A stretch of 64,000 nucleotides of DNA from Cephalotus follicularis (Eukaryota > Streptophyta > Magnoliopsida > Oxalidales > Cephalotaceae), in contig BDDD01001479.1 of the NCBI GenBank assembly GCA_001972305.1, positions 184,872-248,871 on the forward strand. Direction: 5' to 3'. Each line of letters opens with the position of its first letter. The first letter of the stretch is position 1. The notes under the pieces were generated by a model. That model saw only the letters and a list, made by a program, of their open reading frames with translations. It made no database searches and was not told where the DNA came from. Position numbers and translations under genes: made by a program. Below are positions 10,287 through 22,989 of the stretch, piece by piece.

Positions 10287-11585
10287 AAATTGTAACGTCC
10301 CCAATCCGAGTTCACTTTATGCTCAAAGCGAACTACAAGGATTCGGTGCGTTATGTGGGGGTAAAACTTTTCATCCTTTAACAATCTTACTAATTGCTAG
10401 TATTTATCCAATTTCTCATAATGTCAAATATAATTTGCAACTTTTAATACTAAAATTTAAAATGTCATATTCTCATTGAAAGATCATAAAGCATAACGAT
10501 CATAGTCAATGTATTTATAAAATGTCATCATGATACATTTCACAGCGGAAAATATCAACTTATTACATCAAAAGCAGTTTATACAAAACATTAATGTATA
10601 ACATAATTTCCTTTCCAAAACTTCTTTTACGAACTTCCTTTAAAGCTCGAAATCTCTTCGTTCATCCATTCCCTGGAAATTTTTATTTAAAAACAAAACA
10701 TTGAAAGGAATGAGCTTAAATAGCCCAGTAAGAGTTTCAAAATAAACATTTCATCACATTCATTCTTTTCTGTTCATATCTCATGAAACAAAACATTTCA
10801 TTTCTTTTTCTGATCATATCTTATGAATTAGAACATTTCATAAATAACTTAGGGGTTGTATAAATTTAAATAACCCAATTGAAACCTTTTGCTTCACCGG
10901 GGTATTGTGCACTCCCCGATTACTGTCCTTACATTACATGCATGTCCGTGAGCACTCTTCGCTCATTTAACCCTTCTCGGATTAATCCCCCTTGGATCGC
11001 AATCCAAGAGTTGTTCATCTCAGTTTATTATATTTTTATAAAATCATTTCTGAATACTTTGAGTGATCAACTCAAGGTATCCAAAAAAAAAAAAAATAGA
11101 TTCGTACAATATTTGTAAAACTAAATTTACATATAGCAACATAAGAACAGTAAAATTATAGTAGACATTTCAATAATTTCGTAATGATAAAATCAAAATT
11201 TTCGCTAGGAAATAACAACAGAATATGAGCAGTAATTTTAAACATATAATTTCATCAAGAAATTGGTAGAAATTTGAAATACATAAAACATAACAATCTG
11301 TTGGATGATTTTCCATAAATAATAGAGAATACTTCAAAAATGAGTACGCATAAAATACTTTGGCAAAAGGGTAGAATTTTCCTTACTAACATAAAATACT
11401 TTTGGAAAAGTGAGTAGGAATCCTTACTTTGATTTAATCTCCTTCTGTCCTTTTATACACTGAAGTAATTTCTACACTGAAATCTCAGCAGAATTCTCCT
11501 TCTCTTCTCTCATCTCTTTTCTCTCCTCTCTTTTCTATTCTCTCTTCTTTTCAGCTTAGTAATTTCTTTTTAGCAGAAGTTACCC

Positions 11586-11594
11586 ATATTTATA
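11586..11594 (-). promoter_or_regulatory. TATA box of Gyp-1 right LTR
   Basis: Minus strand reads TATAAATAT, equivalent in position to 4701-4710 of the other LTR, and is followed by a GA-rich leader. Confidence 0.5.
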
Positions 11595-11756
11595 GGAGAT
11601 TTAACACAGGCTTTTTCCTCTCGTGCGTAAGCATGTTACGCCGCCCACGTTATACCACCCACGTTCTTAAATTCCTTTCCTCCAGATAAACGATACTTGT
11701 CCATTTGTCTTTTTAAAATAATGACACTCAGTAAAATATCTTAGTTCCTGCATCCG

Positions 11757-12130
11757 TTTGTTGACATGTGTCCATAATAATTATAATTAACTCACAAAAT
11801 GACAAAAAAATCGAGATAACCGTCGACGCTTTCAAGCTTTGTTCTTAAAGAGCGTCAACGCTTTAACCTCAAAGCTCTGCCACTTTCCCACTAAGCGTTA
11901 CCGGTTGAACACATTTAACAAAGGAAATAAGGCTTAAACTGTCGAAGAAAAAGGAAATAAGTGTTGTTGGTTTAGCGCATAAGCATTGCCGCTTTTCCAC
12001 TACGCTATAACAAACCGTCGCCGCTTAAGCTAATAAGTTTGGTGTGTTTTGGGGTACGAAATCCATCGCCGCTTTGTGTACACTAAAGACTAACCATCTA
12101 CACTTTAAAATTAGATACTTGATGCTTTCA
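11757..12130 (-). repeat. GTCGAC-type motif array (A3) in Gyp-1 right LTR
   Basis: Counterpart of A2: CGTCGACGCTTTC, GCGTCAACGCTTT, GTCGAAG, CGTCGCCGCTT, ATCGCCGCTTT and GATGCTTTCAACG. Units are more decayed (TCAACG, TCGCCG) but spacing and position upstream of the TATA box are kept. Confidence 0.65.
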
Positions 12131-12235
12131 ACGCTACAAGATGCAAAACATACACACAACACACCATACGATACCTAGAACAACCATATTTCCATAAACA
12201 ATAACTTTAACAAAATTTCTGGTCATTACAATACT

Positions 12236-12803
12236 CTTACGATTCAGAGAGTTGTATAGGGTCGGTCTAGGACAAACATGTTTAATCTCTCTTGCTGTCT
12301 CTTCTAGATGAAGATGCAAGAGGGATCTTCAGTCCACCAGCAGGGACTGAGGATGATTGACATGATAGAGTAGCTGTCTCAATTAGGTCTTGACATGGAC
12401 AATGACTACTACATCGATCTCATGCGCTCTTCTCTCCCTCGGTGTTTTTCGCAGTTCATATCAAACTTCCACATGAATAAAGTGGATTGTACTTTACAGG
12501 ATCTCTTGGCGATGCTCCAAACTATGGAATTAGACATGGACCATGGAAGGTCTAAGACCGAAGTTATGCTCATTCCCTCTTCTTTAGGAACATCGTCGAA
12601 GATAGGAGGATCCAAGGGATCCACTTCTAAGGGCAAGGCCCCCATGAAGAACAAACGAAAGAAGAAGCTTCTAAGAGTAGCCAAGAAGCTAAGAGCGACT
12701 AGGGATGATGCCATTAGGGATAGGATGAAAAAACTTACTGAGGAGAAAGCCTGCTTCCATTGTGGTAAGTAAGGTCACTGGAAGAGAGAGTGCAAGCAGT
12801 ATC
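12236..12803 (+). pseudogene. Copia-D gag, left half
   Basis: Plus-strand relic of a copia gag closely related to the Copia-A gag. In-frame pieces show ELYRVGLGQTC, GSSVHQQGLRMIDMIE, a stop, then LGLDMDNDYYIDLMRSSLP, and the block CFSQFISNFHMNKVDC. A Lys-rich segment follows, then the zinc knuckle CFHCGK-stop-GHWKREC, where TAA sits inside the knuckle (fits CAA to TAA). The frame is cut at 12803 by the Copia-A insertion and resumes at 45226. The N-terminus is lost at the Gyp-1 boundary. Confidence 0.8.
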
Positions 12804-13557
12804 TGTTGGGAACGCTCAGCCCGAGCGAGAGGAAGACAGATCAATTTGTACATTAGGGGTTAGGGTCGATTAACTTTAATTATACACAAATAGATTAATC
12901 CCCAAGCAATGGGATGCCGTAATCCATGCCCGAATCTCCCAATAAATGCAATGGAACTCTAATCAACATCCAATTAAACTGAAACCATAAATCAAGCATC
13001 GGGCACAACAGGTGGCTCACAAGGAAGAACACACAAAACCCTAGCCAAAGCCCAATCAACCCTCACCCACATCATCCCTAACCCCAAGGGATGACAGACA
13101 AAATAAAGCAAGAGAACCGTGGAGTTTTGTCAAGGGTTCACACACCCACATCAACACCCACTGCCATGGCGTCACAAGGAGAGGAAGAAAAGGATTCTTA
13201 TCGGTGGTGAAGACTCCTTCCTTCAAGATAGCTCCTTCTACTCTTTGTCCCAAAAAACTCCAAGAGCTCCAAGCTCCTCCATAAGCCACGGATGGGAGAA
13301 AGCAAGGCTAAGTGTTTAACCTACTCTAAATTACTCTAGGTGTAGATAAGATGTAGTGTACTAAGTATCTCCACCTATTATGACCATTGAGTGGTGAAAG
13401 GAGGCTTGAAAATGGCTGCTTTATCGCACCAGGTGACGTAGGCATCAATGCGTAGGCTATAGGCATCGGTGTGTACGTGAGCAGGAAGAAGATGAGAGGT
13501 GCAGGGAAGAGAGAGAATGAGGAACGTCTAAAAGTGTGTCTGGTAAGCTTCTCTCAA

Positions 13558-13567
13558 CTTTATATAG
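13558..13567 (-). promoter_or_regulatory. TATA box of Copia-A left LTR
   Basis: Minus strand reads CTATATAAAG, conserved exactly at 43524-43533 in the other LTR. It lies about 60 bp downstream of the GTCGAC-type array and is followed by GA-rich leader sequence. Confidence 0.7.
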
Positions 13568-13620
13568 TGCTGACTTTCTCTCTCCTACTGTAGCACGCAT
13601 CAGCGTGTTTAGGCTTCAAT

Positions 13621-13955
13621 GCCATGGCAAGGCGTCGGCGTCTTGCGTCTCAAATTATGAAAGGGCGTCAATGCCATCGATAATATGAGATAGGCAAATA
13701 GTCCATTTGTCTTCGTGTCAACAGCAAAATGACATGGCGTCGACACGTATACCTATTGGTTTTCAAAGCGTCAACGTCATGCTCTCCATAGCGTTAACGC
13801 CCAACGGATTTTCTAGTTTGGATGTTGACTTGTGCCCTCTTGGCGTCGACATGTAAACTATTGGTTTTTCCAGTGTTAAAGCAATCGCTTGGCGTTAACG
13901 CCCAATAGCCCAACTAGACACAGGCGTCAACGCGCACTCATGGCGTCGACACCCA
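13621..13955 (-). repeat. GTCGAC-type motif array (A4) in Copia-A left LTR
   Basis: About ten spaced units, e.g. GGCGTCGGCGTC, GGCGTCAATGCC, GGCGTCGACACG, AGCGTCAACGTC, AGCGTTAACGCCC, GGCGTCGACATG, GGCGTTAACGCCC, GGCGTCAACGCGC and GGCGTCGACACC. Several are near-palindromes around TCGA or TTAA. It lies directly upstream of the TATA box in element orientation. Confidence 0.8.
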
Positions 13956-15257
13956 AGACAAAGAACAATCACTTCTACATTCAAAAGCCTTCACATGGAG
14001 TATTTCATCATGGCATTGTATGGACCTAAATACATCAAATGAAATACTCACTAGCCAAGCAATATCTTCCCTGATGTCGTCCTTTCACTAAATGGTATGT
14101 GTCCCACCACGTATCAACCTGTTCAAAGTCAGGCGGGACCTGAAAGCATATCGTTCTCCGGTATGATGATAAATTCCCTGTGCACCTCATCATCTGGTAT
14201 GAGCACTCCAATAGTACACGGATTATCAGAGCACCCCCGGTGTGAGCGCCATTCACCCCCGGATCCATGTATTACCACGTCTATCAATCATGGACCGAAT
14301 AGCCATTCGCTTTATCCAGTCATCATCATATGCGTCACGTTTCCCTTGTCATACATGGCTCCGATCACAACCTAGGGTTTGGATGAATGACACCCCTAGT
14401 AGTACTGTGATAGCTATGAATCTATGATCGTAGTGAGACTATCGGTAGACCTCCCATGGGAGCCTCTCGTTCCCAGTCCACCTATGCCTGATCAGAACTT
14501 TTAAGTATGAAATGTACATAGAGAAATAGAGCTGGCCACCCTCAGTCCGTTTGCGACGATCCCCTATTGCGCAATCGCCCATACATCTCAATGCAACTCC
14601 CACAAGACCCAAAGACAACCCTTTTGCCAGCACCTGGCTAGTTCTTGGGAAGGTTGAAATCAAAGTCAAGTAGTTACCACACAATGCATGCCAGCCGCTC
14701 AGGTCAAAGGAGACAACGTAGGCTATAGACCTACTATTCACCATAGACTATACACTACCGAGACCATAGGAATCCTATTGACATTAGGTATTGACTATCC
14801 AAATAGGTTTCCTATTGGTGGGTCTTTCCATTTTCCTGATCTCTAGCATACACCTCAAATTTAGCTTTAGGGATAAACCCAATTGGCTATAAGATAACCA
14901 ACCTGTACTGCTAACCAGGGAGCAAGCTTAACGTGACAAGTCTTCACGGTTTATCAATGGCCCTTAAGAAAGTGAACCTATGACTTGGAACATTTGTCAC
15001 GGGGAATAAGGATCTCATTCTCATAGCCCTCTCGGCAAGAGATCCAAGCCTTTGGATGTGACAGGACGTTATTGTGGCATACAATTAATTACGTATAAGT
15101 AGTCTGTCCCTTTTGGTTGGTTGGGATGAGCCACATAGTCTTGCCATTAAAGACATATGTGCATTCAATATAAAAGGAATTAAGAATTGTATTAATTAAG
15201 AGTGTTTATATGCAAATGAGCCATATCGTGGCATACAGGGACACCCCTAACCTAACA

Positions 15258-15272
15258 ATCTCCCACTTGGCC
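15258..15272 (-). other. Copia-A polypurine tract
   Basis: Minus strand reads GGCCAAGTGGGAGAT immediately before the LTR start TGTTAGG, the standard plant copia second-strand primer region. Confidence 0.8.
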
Positions 15273-15836
15273 CTATAGCCATGATGACATAGGATAGCCT
15301 AAGCCCATAGCACTCTGATGTCTCTCTAGAATTGTGCTACTCAAGACCTTGGTCAGTGGGTCTGCTAAGTTTGCCTCCGTGGCAACTCTCTCAAGGGTAA
15401 TGTCTCCACTATCAATGATCTCTCTAATCAGGTCATACCGTCATTTTATGTGCTTGGAATGATGATGAGACCGGGGTTCTTTGGCTTGTGCAATAGCCCC
15501 ATTGTTCTCACAGTATACCACAACTCGACGTGCAATGGTTCAAACCACATCAAGTTCAGCAATGAACTTTCGCATCCAAATAGCTTCCTTAGCTGCATAT
15601 GAGGATGCAACATATTCCGCTCCAGTCGTGGAGTCAGTAGCAGTCTCCTTCTTGGAACTCCTCCAGCTCACAACACCTCCGTTCAGGACGAAAACATATC
15701 CTGACATGGATTTGTGATCATCTAGATCACTATTGAAACTAGAGTCTGGAAAGCCCTCTAATTTCAATTCACTGTCTCCTCCATAGACCAAGAAGGTATC
15801 TTCAGTCCTTCTCAGATATTTGAGTACCCCCTTGAC
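15273..15836 (-). pseudogene. Copia-A RNase H, C-terminal end of pol
   Basis: Minus-strand copia RNase H: LEGFPDSSFNSDLDDHKS, GYVFVLNGGVVSWRSSKKE, the TTGAEYVASSYAAKEAIWMR helix, then CENNGAIAQAKEPRSHHHSKHI and the ADPLTK end block. Stops occur near 15537 and just after SKHIK. It continues from the RT at 25488 onward; Copia-B separates the two, and the TTGAC duplication joins them in frame when the guest is removed. Confidence 0.85.
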
Positions 15837-17974
15837 TGTTGGAAACCTAGCAGGGGTTCTTGGTCAATTTGGTCCTAGGACGTAAGTGTGTATAATTTTA
15901 AATTTTCAAAAAACACCAAGGCAGAAAGTCAAGGTTAACACTAGCATCTTAGTACGAAATAGAAAAGACGAGGATCACCGTTTAATTAGCAATCGAACTA
16001 AAAACAAATATCAAGATTGCATATAAAATTACACCAAAACCATATCGGTAAACATAAAAGCATAAAGGAAGCGACCATACCAACGTTGGAGGCTCCACCA
16101 CTTTGCCGCTACACGCTTGTCGAAGCAATAACCGGTAAGTGGAACAACCGTCAGATTTCGAACAGTCTACGTTAGGTCTGATGTTGACATCACCGGACTC
16201 CAAAAAATCAGCTCTACCCATTTCTCTCAGAGACTCGCTGGGAATCGCGTTGGAACACGACGAACAACGACGATAACTCACTAAGTTCGGAATTAGTGAG
16301 TCTCGATCAACTCGCCATTGACAGGCCGAGACATATGAGGATACCTAACACCCAATCTACACACCAGTGGCTAAGACTTAGCCAGACACGGCTTGGAAGG
16401 CGGCGAACAGACGATGGCTAGTAAACTCGTCGGCAAAAACAGGGTCGCCGCGACATTGCACTGCCACGTCCGGTACCAAAAATTCATGATCTACACAACC
16501 CAATGCAAGACTCGCCATGACTTGGGCCATAACGTCGAGTCACTGCGCACAACGCACTAGGTCACCAGGGTCGACTATGTGCACAAAAACCCTGCCAAGC
16601 AGCCCCGGTATCACCTAATCTAGGATCAAAATGGATAAAGCCATTGATTGGATCCACCCATTGTGATCACCGGTGGTGGAAGAGGCACCGAGAGCAAACA
16701 CAGCGGAAACGACAACTGCAGTGAGGGAGAAAGAGAAGGAGAAAACTAGAGAGAGAAGGGGAGAGACTTACCAGGGTTGAACGGACGCTTCATCCCGGTT
16801 ATCGGCGAGAAGCGGTGGCGTCTTCTCTGGCCAAAAGTGCTCCCTGCGCGCTAGCGCACTCACTGCACTCATCTCTCTCTCATGCGCACTCAGCCGATGC
16901 CAAAGCAATGTGTATTTTGCACAAAAGAAAAAAATTGACTTAATCAAAATTAAGTCTCTCCTATACTCCTTATATTAAAAATATCTCTTACATTTTTAAT
17001 TTAATTAGTTTTTCTCCCAATTAATTAAAGACTCTCTCTTCAATTAATTTGATTTAATAAAATTAAATCATGCTCAGGCATTAAATCTATCTATATTAAA
17101 AAGGCAAATTGTGGACAGATAAACAACCCACAAATGTCTAATTAATATATACCAGTTAAAAAAAACTAGATTTACCACCAAGCGAGCATGTGTGCAGCAA
17201 GCCTCACTTTTCCAATAATCGGGCGGGACCCGAAAGCCCGTTGGATTTCTGGTACGATGATAAATTTCCCAAAACATCCCAGGAGTTCTGGTATGACCAT
17301 CCCAATAGTCCCTGACTATTAGAAAAACCTTTTTTAAGCACGTGGCTAGTGCTGGGGAAGGTGAAAATCAATGCCAAGAAGTTACTGCACAATGCATACC
17401 AGCTGCTCAGGTATAAGGACACAACGTAAATCGCGTATGATCTACTAATCACCTTTCACTAAACACTACCACGACAATAGGAAATCTATTCACAGAGGTG
17501 TTGACTATTCAAATATTTAACCTATGGTGGGTCGGTTCAGTGTCGTGCCTCTGCACGCACGCCGCATCAGCTTTAGGGTAAAACCCAAATGGCAATGAGA
17601 TGATCCATCCTCCATTACCATTCAGAGCAAGCATAACACGACAAGTCTTGGCGGTTCATCAATTGCCCTAAGAGAGTGAACCTATGACTTGGAACTTTTG
17701 TCACAAGGAAGTAAGGATCTCACTCTCAGAACCTCTCAGGCACGAGATCCAACCCTTTACAGACAAGGCGCTATATGTGTATTCAGTTGACATGGTGATC
17801 AACTGATCCGTTTAGAGAGTTTGGGACAATACATATAGCCAGATGCCAATGTTAATTGAATATGCACAGTAGAACACGAATGGAACTAAGGATGTACGAT
17901 TCAAGAGTGTGTCATACGCTGAGAACATAGGTCTGCAACCTTCTCGTGGCTTGTAGAGACACCCTAATCTAATA
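15837..17974 (-). repeat. Copia-B left (3') LTR, internally deleted
   Basis: 2138 bp. It matches the 2498-bp right LTR along its length except for about 360 bp missing near 17330, where 'gactattagaa' jumps to the 'gtggctagtgctgggg' block. Its last dinucleotide before the terminal A has mutated (AATA instead of AACA). Confidence 0.85.
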
Positions 17975-17989
17975 ATCTCCCACTTGGCC
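17975..17989 (-). other. Copia-B polypurine tract
   Basis: Minus strand GGCCAAGTGGGAGAT adjacent to the LTR, as in Copia-A. Confidence 0.75.
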
Positions 17990-20900
17990 CTCCAGCCATG
18001 AAGACGTTCAGCCTAAGCATATCGCACTCTAGCACTGATCATGGCCTTGGTTAGTGGGACTGCTAAGTTCGATTCCCGCGCGACTCTCTCTATAGTGACA
18101 TCTTCTCTTATGATGTCTCCTATATTTCCTCAAGGACATGTCTTTCAAAATTTTATATTCATATATGATCTCCATGATCAAAATGATACCGTTGATGTAT
18201 TTGTTTGGGCGGTAATGAGACCCGGGTTCCATGGTTTGTGCAAAGCCCCGTCGTCTTCCTTATGCTACACAACTGGAAAACAATGGACAAAACCTCGTAA
18301 AGTTCCAAAATGAACTTTCGCTGCCAAACCAGCTACCATATCGGTATCACAGGTTGCAATATACTCTTATTCTCTGGTGGAGTCCGCAGTCTCCTCGACT
18401 GCCACAAACTTCTCCCACTCACACAATACTTCCATTTAGGACCAACACATATCGTAAAATGGATTTTGTGATTATCTGGATCACAATTGAAACTAGAGTT
18501 AACCTAACTCTTACGCTTCAATTCACTATCTTCCCTATGTGTCAAGAAATAATCCTGAGTCTTTCATAGGCATTATATCCTCCTGATAATGTCCCACTGT
18601 CTCTGACAGTGACTGGACTAAAATCGACTAGTAAGACCCTTAGGCATATTGACATCAGGCTCAGTATGAAGTATGGCATACATGATGGAGCCTATTGCCA
18701 AAGCATAAGGTTGCCTATTCATGCGTGTCCTCTCCTCAAAAGTCTTGGAAGACATCCTCTTGGAAAGGTGAATTCCTTGGCTAATTAGCAGTAATCCATA
18801 TATGGAATTCGTTCCATACTATTTCAGCTCCCTATTGATGTACTGGCTTTGGGAAAGTCCAATCAATCTACTTGATCTACTCTTTAGATCTTCATTCTCT
18901 AAAACATAGAAAGCCCTTCCCAAATCCTTTGCAGAGAAGTTCTTGCTTAACTTTACTTCAACATACCTACATCATTCTCTATGTGTAGTATGTCTTCTAC
19001 ATACAGTGACAAGAAAGTGATTTCTGGGTTATGTTGTTTCCATTAGACATTAGGCTTATCCATATATTCGACAAAGTCAAAATGGATATTTCAGCTATGG
19101 AATGCTTACTTAAGGTCATAGACCTTGGGAACTTGCACCTTTTGTGTGAATACTCCTCGGATGTAAAGCCCTTGGGTTTGGGACATAAAGATGTCCTCTT
19201 CAAGATAATCACTCTTGTAGACCGTCTTGACATCCATTTTCCATAGCTCATTATCATAATGAACGGAAATTGCAAGCATTATCCGAATGGACTAAAGCAT
19301 TGCAATTGGTGAGAAACTTCTCAGTGTATAGACCTTGTGTCTTAAAGTATATCCTTTCGCCACCAATTGCGCTTTAAAGGTTTCAACCTTTACCATTAAC
19401 GCCAATCTTCCTCTTGAAGATTTACTTAGCATCTGATAGGGTTTTAAGCCTTCGAGTGTGTACACCAAGTCCCTCACTTGATAGGTGTACATGGAGTCCT
19501 TTTAGGATTTCATGATCTCTTACCATGTCTTGGAATCAGTGTTCTTCACTACTTCCTTGTAGCTTGTAATAACCGCAATTTCGATTTGACAGGCTCGCCA
19601 TCTCGCTGACGTTAGGTTCGTCAGTGCCTTTATTGAGAAAACCTTATTTCTCCGACGCTGTCGAAAACCTTTGCCTGATCTCCTCACTAGAGGAGTGCTT
19701 AACTGAGACTCTATCACAGATTGGGATCCCTTCCCAATTATGTCTTTAGAGAAATAAACCTCTAGTTCCTTATTGTCCAGTGGGTTTCTACCTGGTGGAA
19801 ACTCGCTTTGTTTTACTTAACTCCCACTACTTCCTGTAATAAGGTATTCCGCTGTGTGAATTTTGCAGTACACGAAACACAACCATATTTGTTCGCTGGG
19901 ATGGTAGAAGTGATATCTTAAGCTCCTCTTAGGATATCTCACAAACTGGCAACGTCTCTATCGTGTCTCTAGTTTAGAAGGTTTTCTCCTTCTTTTATAA
20001 ATTGGACAACCATAACCCTCTTGCTTTAGACTAGGTTTTCTCCATGTATGATCTCCTTGATCATATTATATCCTCTCGATATCGGAGGGGACGAATTTCA
20101 AAGGAATCCGGATTAGGAAATGCTTTGCCAACTGCATTGCATAACCCTAGAATAAGATTTGGAAGATGTATAAAAGACATAATGGACCTTACCATTATCT
20201 ACTTCTTGTCATAAATCCATGACTCTTTTGTAGGATTTTAGACATGTGTTTCACCCAAAACAATTACCCAAGCCTTGATAAAATAACGGTGAAGGAATTG
20301 AAGTAGTGAAAACTTCCATTTACAAACCGACATTAGTTCACTACCATCGGTGTGGACTGAACCTAATATGTCCACAGCCCTTTCTCCACACTCTAGATTA
20401 AGGGGATTTGGTCATCAAGCCAATCACAACTGGCTTACACATTGGAAAGGACCACATCTCCTGGATGTCCAATAGTCCATCCTTAACCATTGTGATTATC
20501 TAGCACCTTTAGGATGACCTAATCCTCAATGCAATAAGTGTGAAGGATTTCTATCAAATATCTTTTATTAATTTTTTCCTTGAGTTGTTAATGTAATGTA
20601 ATGGTAATTGTATAAGACGTAGATCTCTTCAGTCCACGTGCCTCTTGTACTAACTATAACATTGAAATGTTCCTTATACATGGAAATCATGTCGTAAATA
20701 CATATCCATGTACAAAATTTACAATTCATAAGCATCAATAACACCGGTGTGAATTCTCTATTCATCACTATGACGCCAGTCCTTGGCTTTACCATCTCTC
20801 TCAGCTGTCTAGCATCTCTTAGCTATCGTAAAGAGTTATAAATGTTATTCTCACAACCTAGGTCCTGTAGCTAAGTTGAACTTACATTATAAGCTAGATA
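17990..20900 (-). pseudogene. Copia-B pol relic (integrase, RT, RNase H)
   Basis: No long frame survives, but pieces can be read by comparison with Copia-A. There is an integrase segment near 20040-20160 (YAMQLAKHFLIRIPLKFVPS against the Copia-A YALHAVVYILSRIPSNSVPS). The RT catalytic box near 18965-19020 reads LYVEDILHIENDVG, where the second catalytic position is Glu instead of Asp. The RT end is near 18660-18780 (EERTRMNRQPYALAIGSIMY), and RNase H traces lie at 18400-18600. Frameshifts and short deletions are frequent throughout. The copy is inactive. Confidence 0.75.
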
Positions 20901-20939
20901 AAGTATATGGAAGTGCCTTACCACAAGGCATCTCTAGCT

Positions 20940-21560
20940 TTGGACTTAGGAACGAATTACAATATCTTCCAATTGCCTTAGCTTCCCACGATGGAAGTAG
21001 GCAAACTCCATATAAAACTTTTGATCCTTTTCAGTAATAGAATTCCCTTTGCACTAGCTGCCTTTTCCTTGGGTTTTCACCCTTGGAACTTAGATTCACT
21101 TGATTTATCTCCCCTTGAGATTATTCAAGTAGGAAATCGAGACATCACATATGATCTCAATCTCTCTTGGTCAAAATCTACTTTTATAGTCCTCGACTGG
21201 GTGCCATACAACTCCTCGAGTTGTGTGAGCATGACACACAAGGTCTGTGAGCGCATAACCCGATCATGCGGAATTATGGCAGCATGCCAACAATCGATAG
21301 GGTATGAGCTCAATAATCGTCGTCCCATTACTTAACCCCTCCGGCCTTGTGATGGTCGGATACATCGTTCACTAGCTTGGGGTTATCTCAGTCATGACAT
21401 GAGCGCCTCTCATGCTCGTGAGAATGTTGCGCTAAATGCGTTTCCATTCATTGAAAATCGGATATTCAAGTTTAGGAGTTCCAAATGTGTTTGAATTTGT
21501 CGTGCTGTCTGCCATTTGAGTATTAAATCGAGTATGTGATAACTAGCAACCTATAAGAGG
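20940..21560 (-). pseudogene. Copia-B gag relic
   Basis: Minus-strand fragments match Copia-A gag in order, e.g. LTQLEELYGTQSRTIKVDF at about 21150-21240 beside the Copia-A LRPQELYGSWLRTERFNF. The 'tcatgacatgagc' stretch near 21393 equals the gag N-terminal block at 41240. Broken by frameshifts. Confidence 0.65.
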
Positions 21561-22975
21561 AAAGAGAGAAAGAATATTAACAGATCATTCCATTTATGTT
21601 ATTATCATAATCCTTGGTCTTTTGTAATTATGGCTCCTCCCATTATTCTAATCGTATCCCACACCTCTAATGTGGAACTCGAGAAGCCTCTTGCTTCTTA
21701 GTAGGGGTCGGAATCTATCCCGCCCTATTATGGTCTCAGCTGTGACATGACAAACCACAATAGCAAATAGTTAGGCTTAAAGCATCATATTTACATTAGG
21801 GCCTCTTGTCCAAAATGCAAGATCTGATACAAGTTCCGGCCTCCCGGACCATACAATCCACAGTTGTGGCCATGCCAATAGTATGACCCTGGTATAAGTC
21901 CGAACCCACAATCCTCAAAGAAATGAACCCGTTTTGATATCCGCCAGTGTGCGTTCCATCGGTACCGAAACATGGCTACTTGCTTCCTGTACTACCCCAG
22001 TACTGAAATTGAACATAAATGATCATACGGGGGACCTCTGCTGTGGCTGTGCTATCCCCAATATGTCCACACCATTCAATGAAAATTATTGAAGGCCAAG
22101 GACGGGACAGCCTTATGTCCCATCGCTTATGGACTTATTATTTCACAAGTTGGAGGAATTTGGCCTCATCAAATTTTAAATATTACCAAAAGTCATTTTA
22201 TATAAATTTAATTATCTTCCAATCCATTTGGACGGCTGAGCATGTTTGATGTGTTTGGATTTGTTTACAAAAAGAAAACATCCATCTCATGCAACCTATT
22301 TCCCCCTTAGAAATAAATATGGTCTGACCAGGGACTAAATCAATGAGTTATCACACGAGCCAATGTGATCACTCGATCTCCTAGGTGAACTATTTAAAAC
22401 TACTTTATTACAAAATGCACCACGCATACATGGCCTTCACTTGGTGTTGCAAATTCCTTGATCTTCCTCTTCTCGCTCTTTTACGATTCCCCTCTTCTTT
22501 GTTTACAAAAATGAAATTACCAAATACATTTAAAAATAAAGAATATAATACAAATGGAGGTAGAAAGAATAATACAAATAAGGAATTAATGGTGCTCGTA
22601 GGCAACCATATTACAGACCAAATAAAGCACAAGTTAATAAAGCAAATTAAACCATCCACAAAAGAAATCAAAAGCTAGGTCCAGTCCCATAGCCAGCCAT
22701 CATGCATAAGACATTTAAAATCTACATCCACTATAGGCTTTAAATAGACACAAGAAATTTCAAGTTCCGATGACCAATTGAAATAATTCCACAAGTCCAC
22801 CGATATTCCAGTAAAACTCCCACTAGATTATTTAAAACCCAGCTTCTCGAAAAATAATATTTTATTTTATAAAACAACCATGGGAAGGGAATTAAACTTG
22901 AATTTCAGGTGCTATAATTATTCCAAAATAGTCACCAAAACTGAAATTAAAGTACAATTGAAATTAAAATGGATG
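21561..22975 (-). other. Copia-B untranslated leader
   Basis: About 1.4 kb between primer site and gag, AT-rich. It parallels the Copia-A leader at 41428-42718 (shared 'catacatggccttcactggt' type block near 22428 and 42240). No open frame worth calling. Confidence 0.6.
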
Positions 22976-22987
22976 GCTCTGATATCA
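22976..22987 (-). other. Copia-B primer-binding site
   Basis: Minus strand TGATATCAGAGC, one mismatch from the complement of initiator tRNA-Met, two bases inside the LTR. Confidence 0.75.
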
Positions 22988-22989
22988 CT

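Larger units (their letters stand above)
3272..12230 (-). mobile_element. Gyp-1: Ty3/gypsy chromovirus-type element with both LTRs
   Basis: The LTRs start TGTAACG and end ATTACA. The internal part is 4.9 kb, with (minus order) an initiator-Met primer site, an extra 5' frame, gag with two zinc knuckles, protease, RT, RNase H and integrase. Domain order PR-RT-RH-IN defines Ty3/gypsy, and the integrase tail resembles the Tekay/Del chromovirus lineage. The flanking pentamers (TATCT and ATACT) do not match, so no target duplication is seen. All coding frames are broken, so the copy cannot be autonomous. Confidence 0.85.
10291..12230 (-). repeat. Gyp-1 right (5') LTR
   Basis: About 1.9 kb, from TGTAACGTCC to GGTCATTACA. 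It pairs with 3272-5405. It is clearly diverged from its partner with many indels, so the insertion is old. Confidence 0.85.
12804..15257 (-). repeat. Copia-A left (3') LTR
   Basis: 2454 bp, beginning TGTTGGGAACGCTC and ending CCTAACCTAACA on the plus strand. It pairs with 42733-45225, sharing the CCAAGCAATGGGATGCC block, the array, the TATA box and the terminal blocks. The right LTR has an extra short block near 42940-43000. Confidence 0.9.

Noticed and set aside
16020-16900. GC-richer stretch of the Copia-B LTR as a host gene exon
   Set aside because: It has an LTR-paired copy at 23180-24060 with indels that break any frame.
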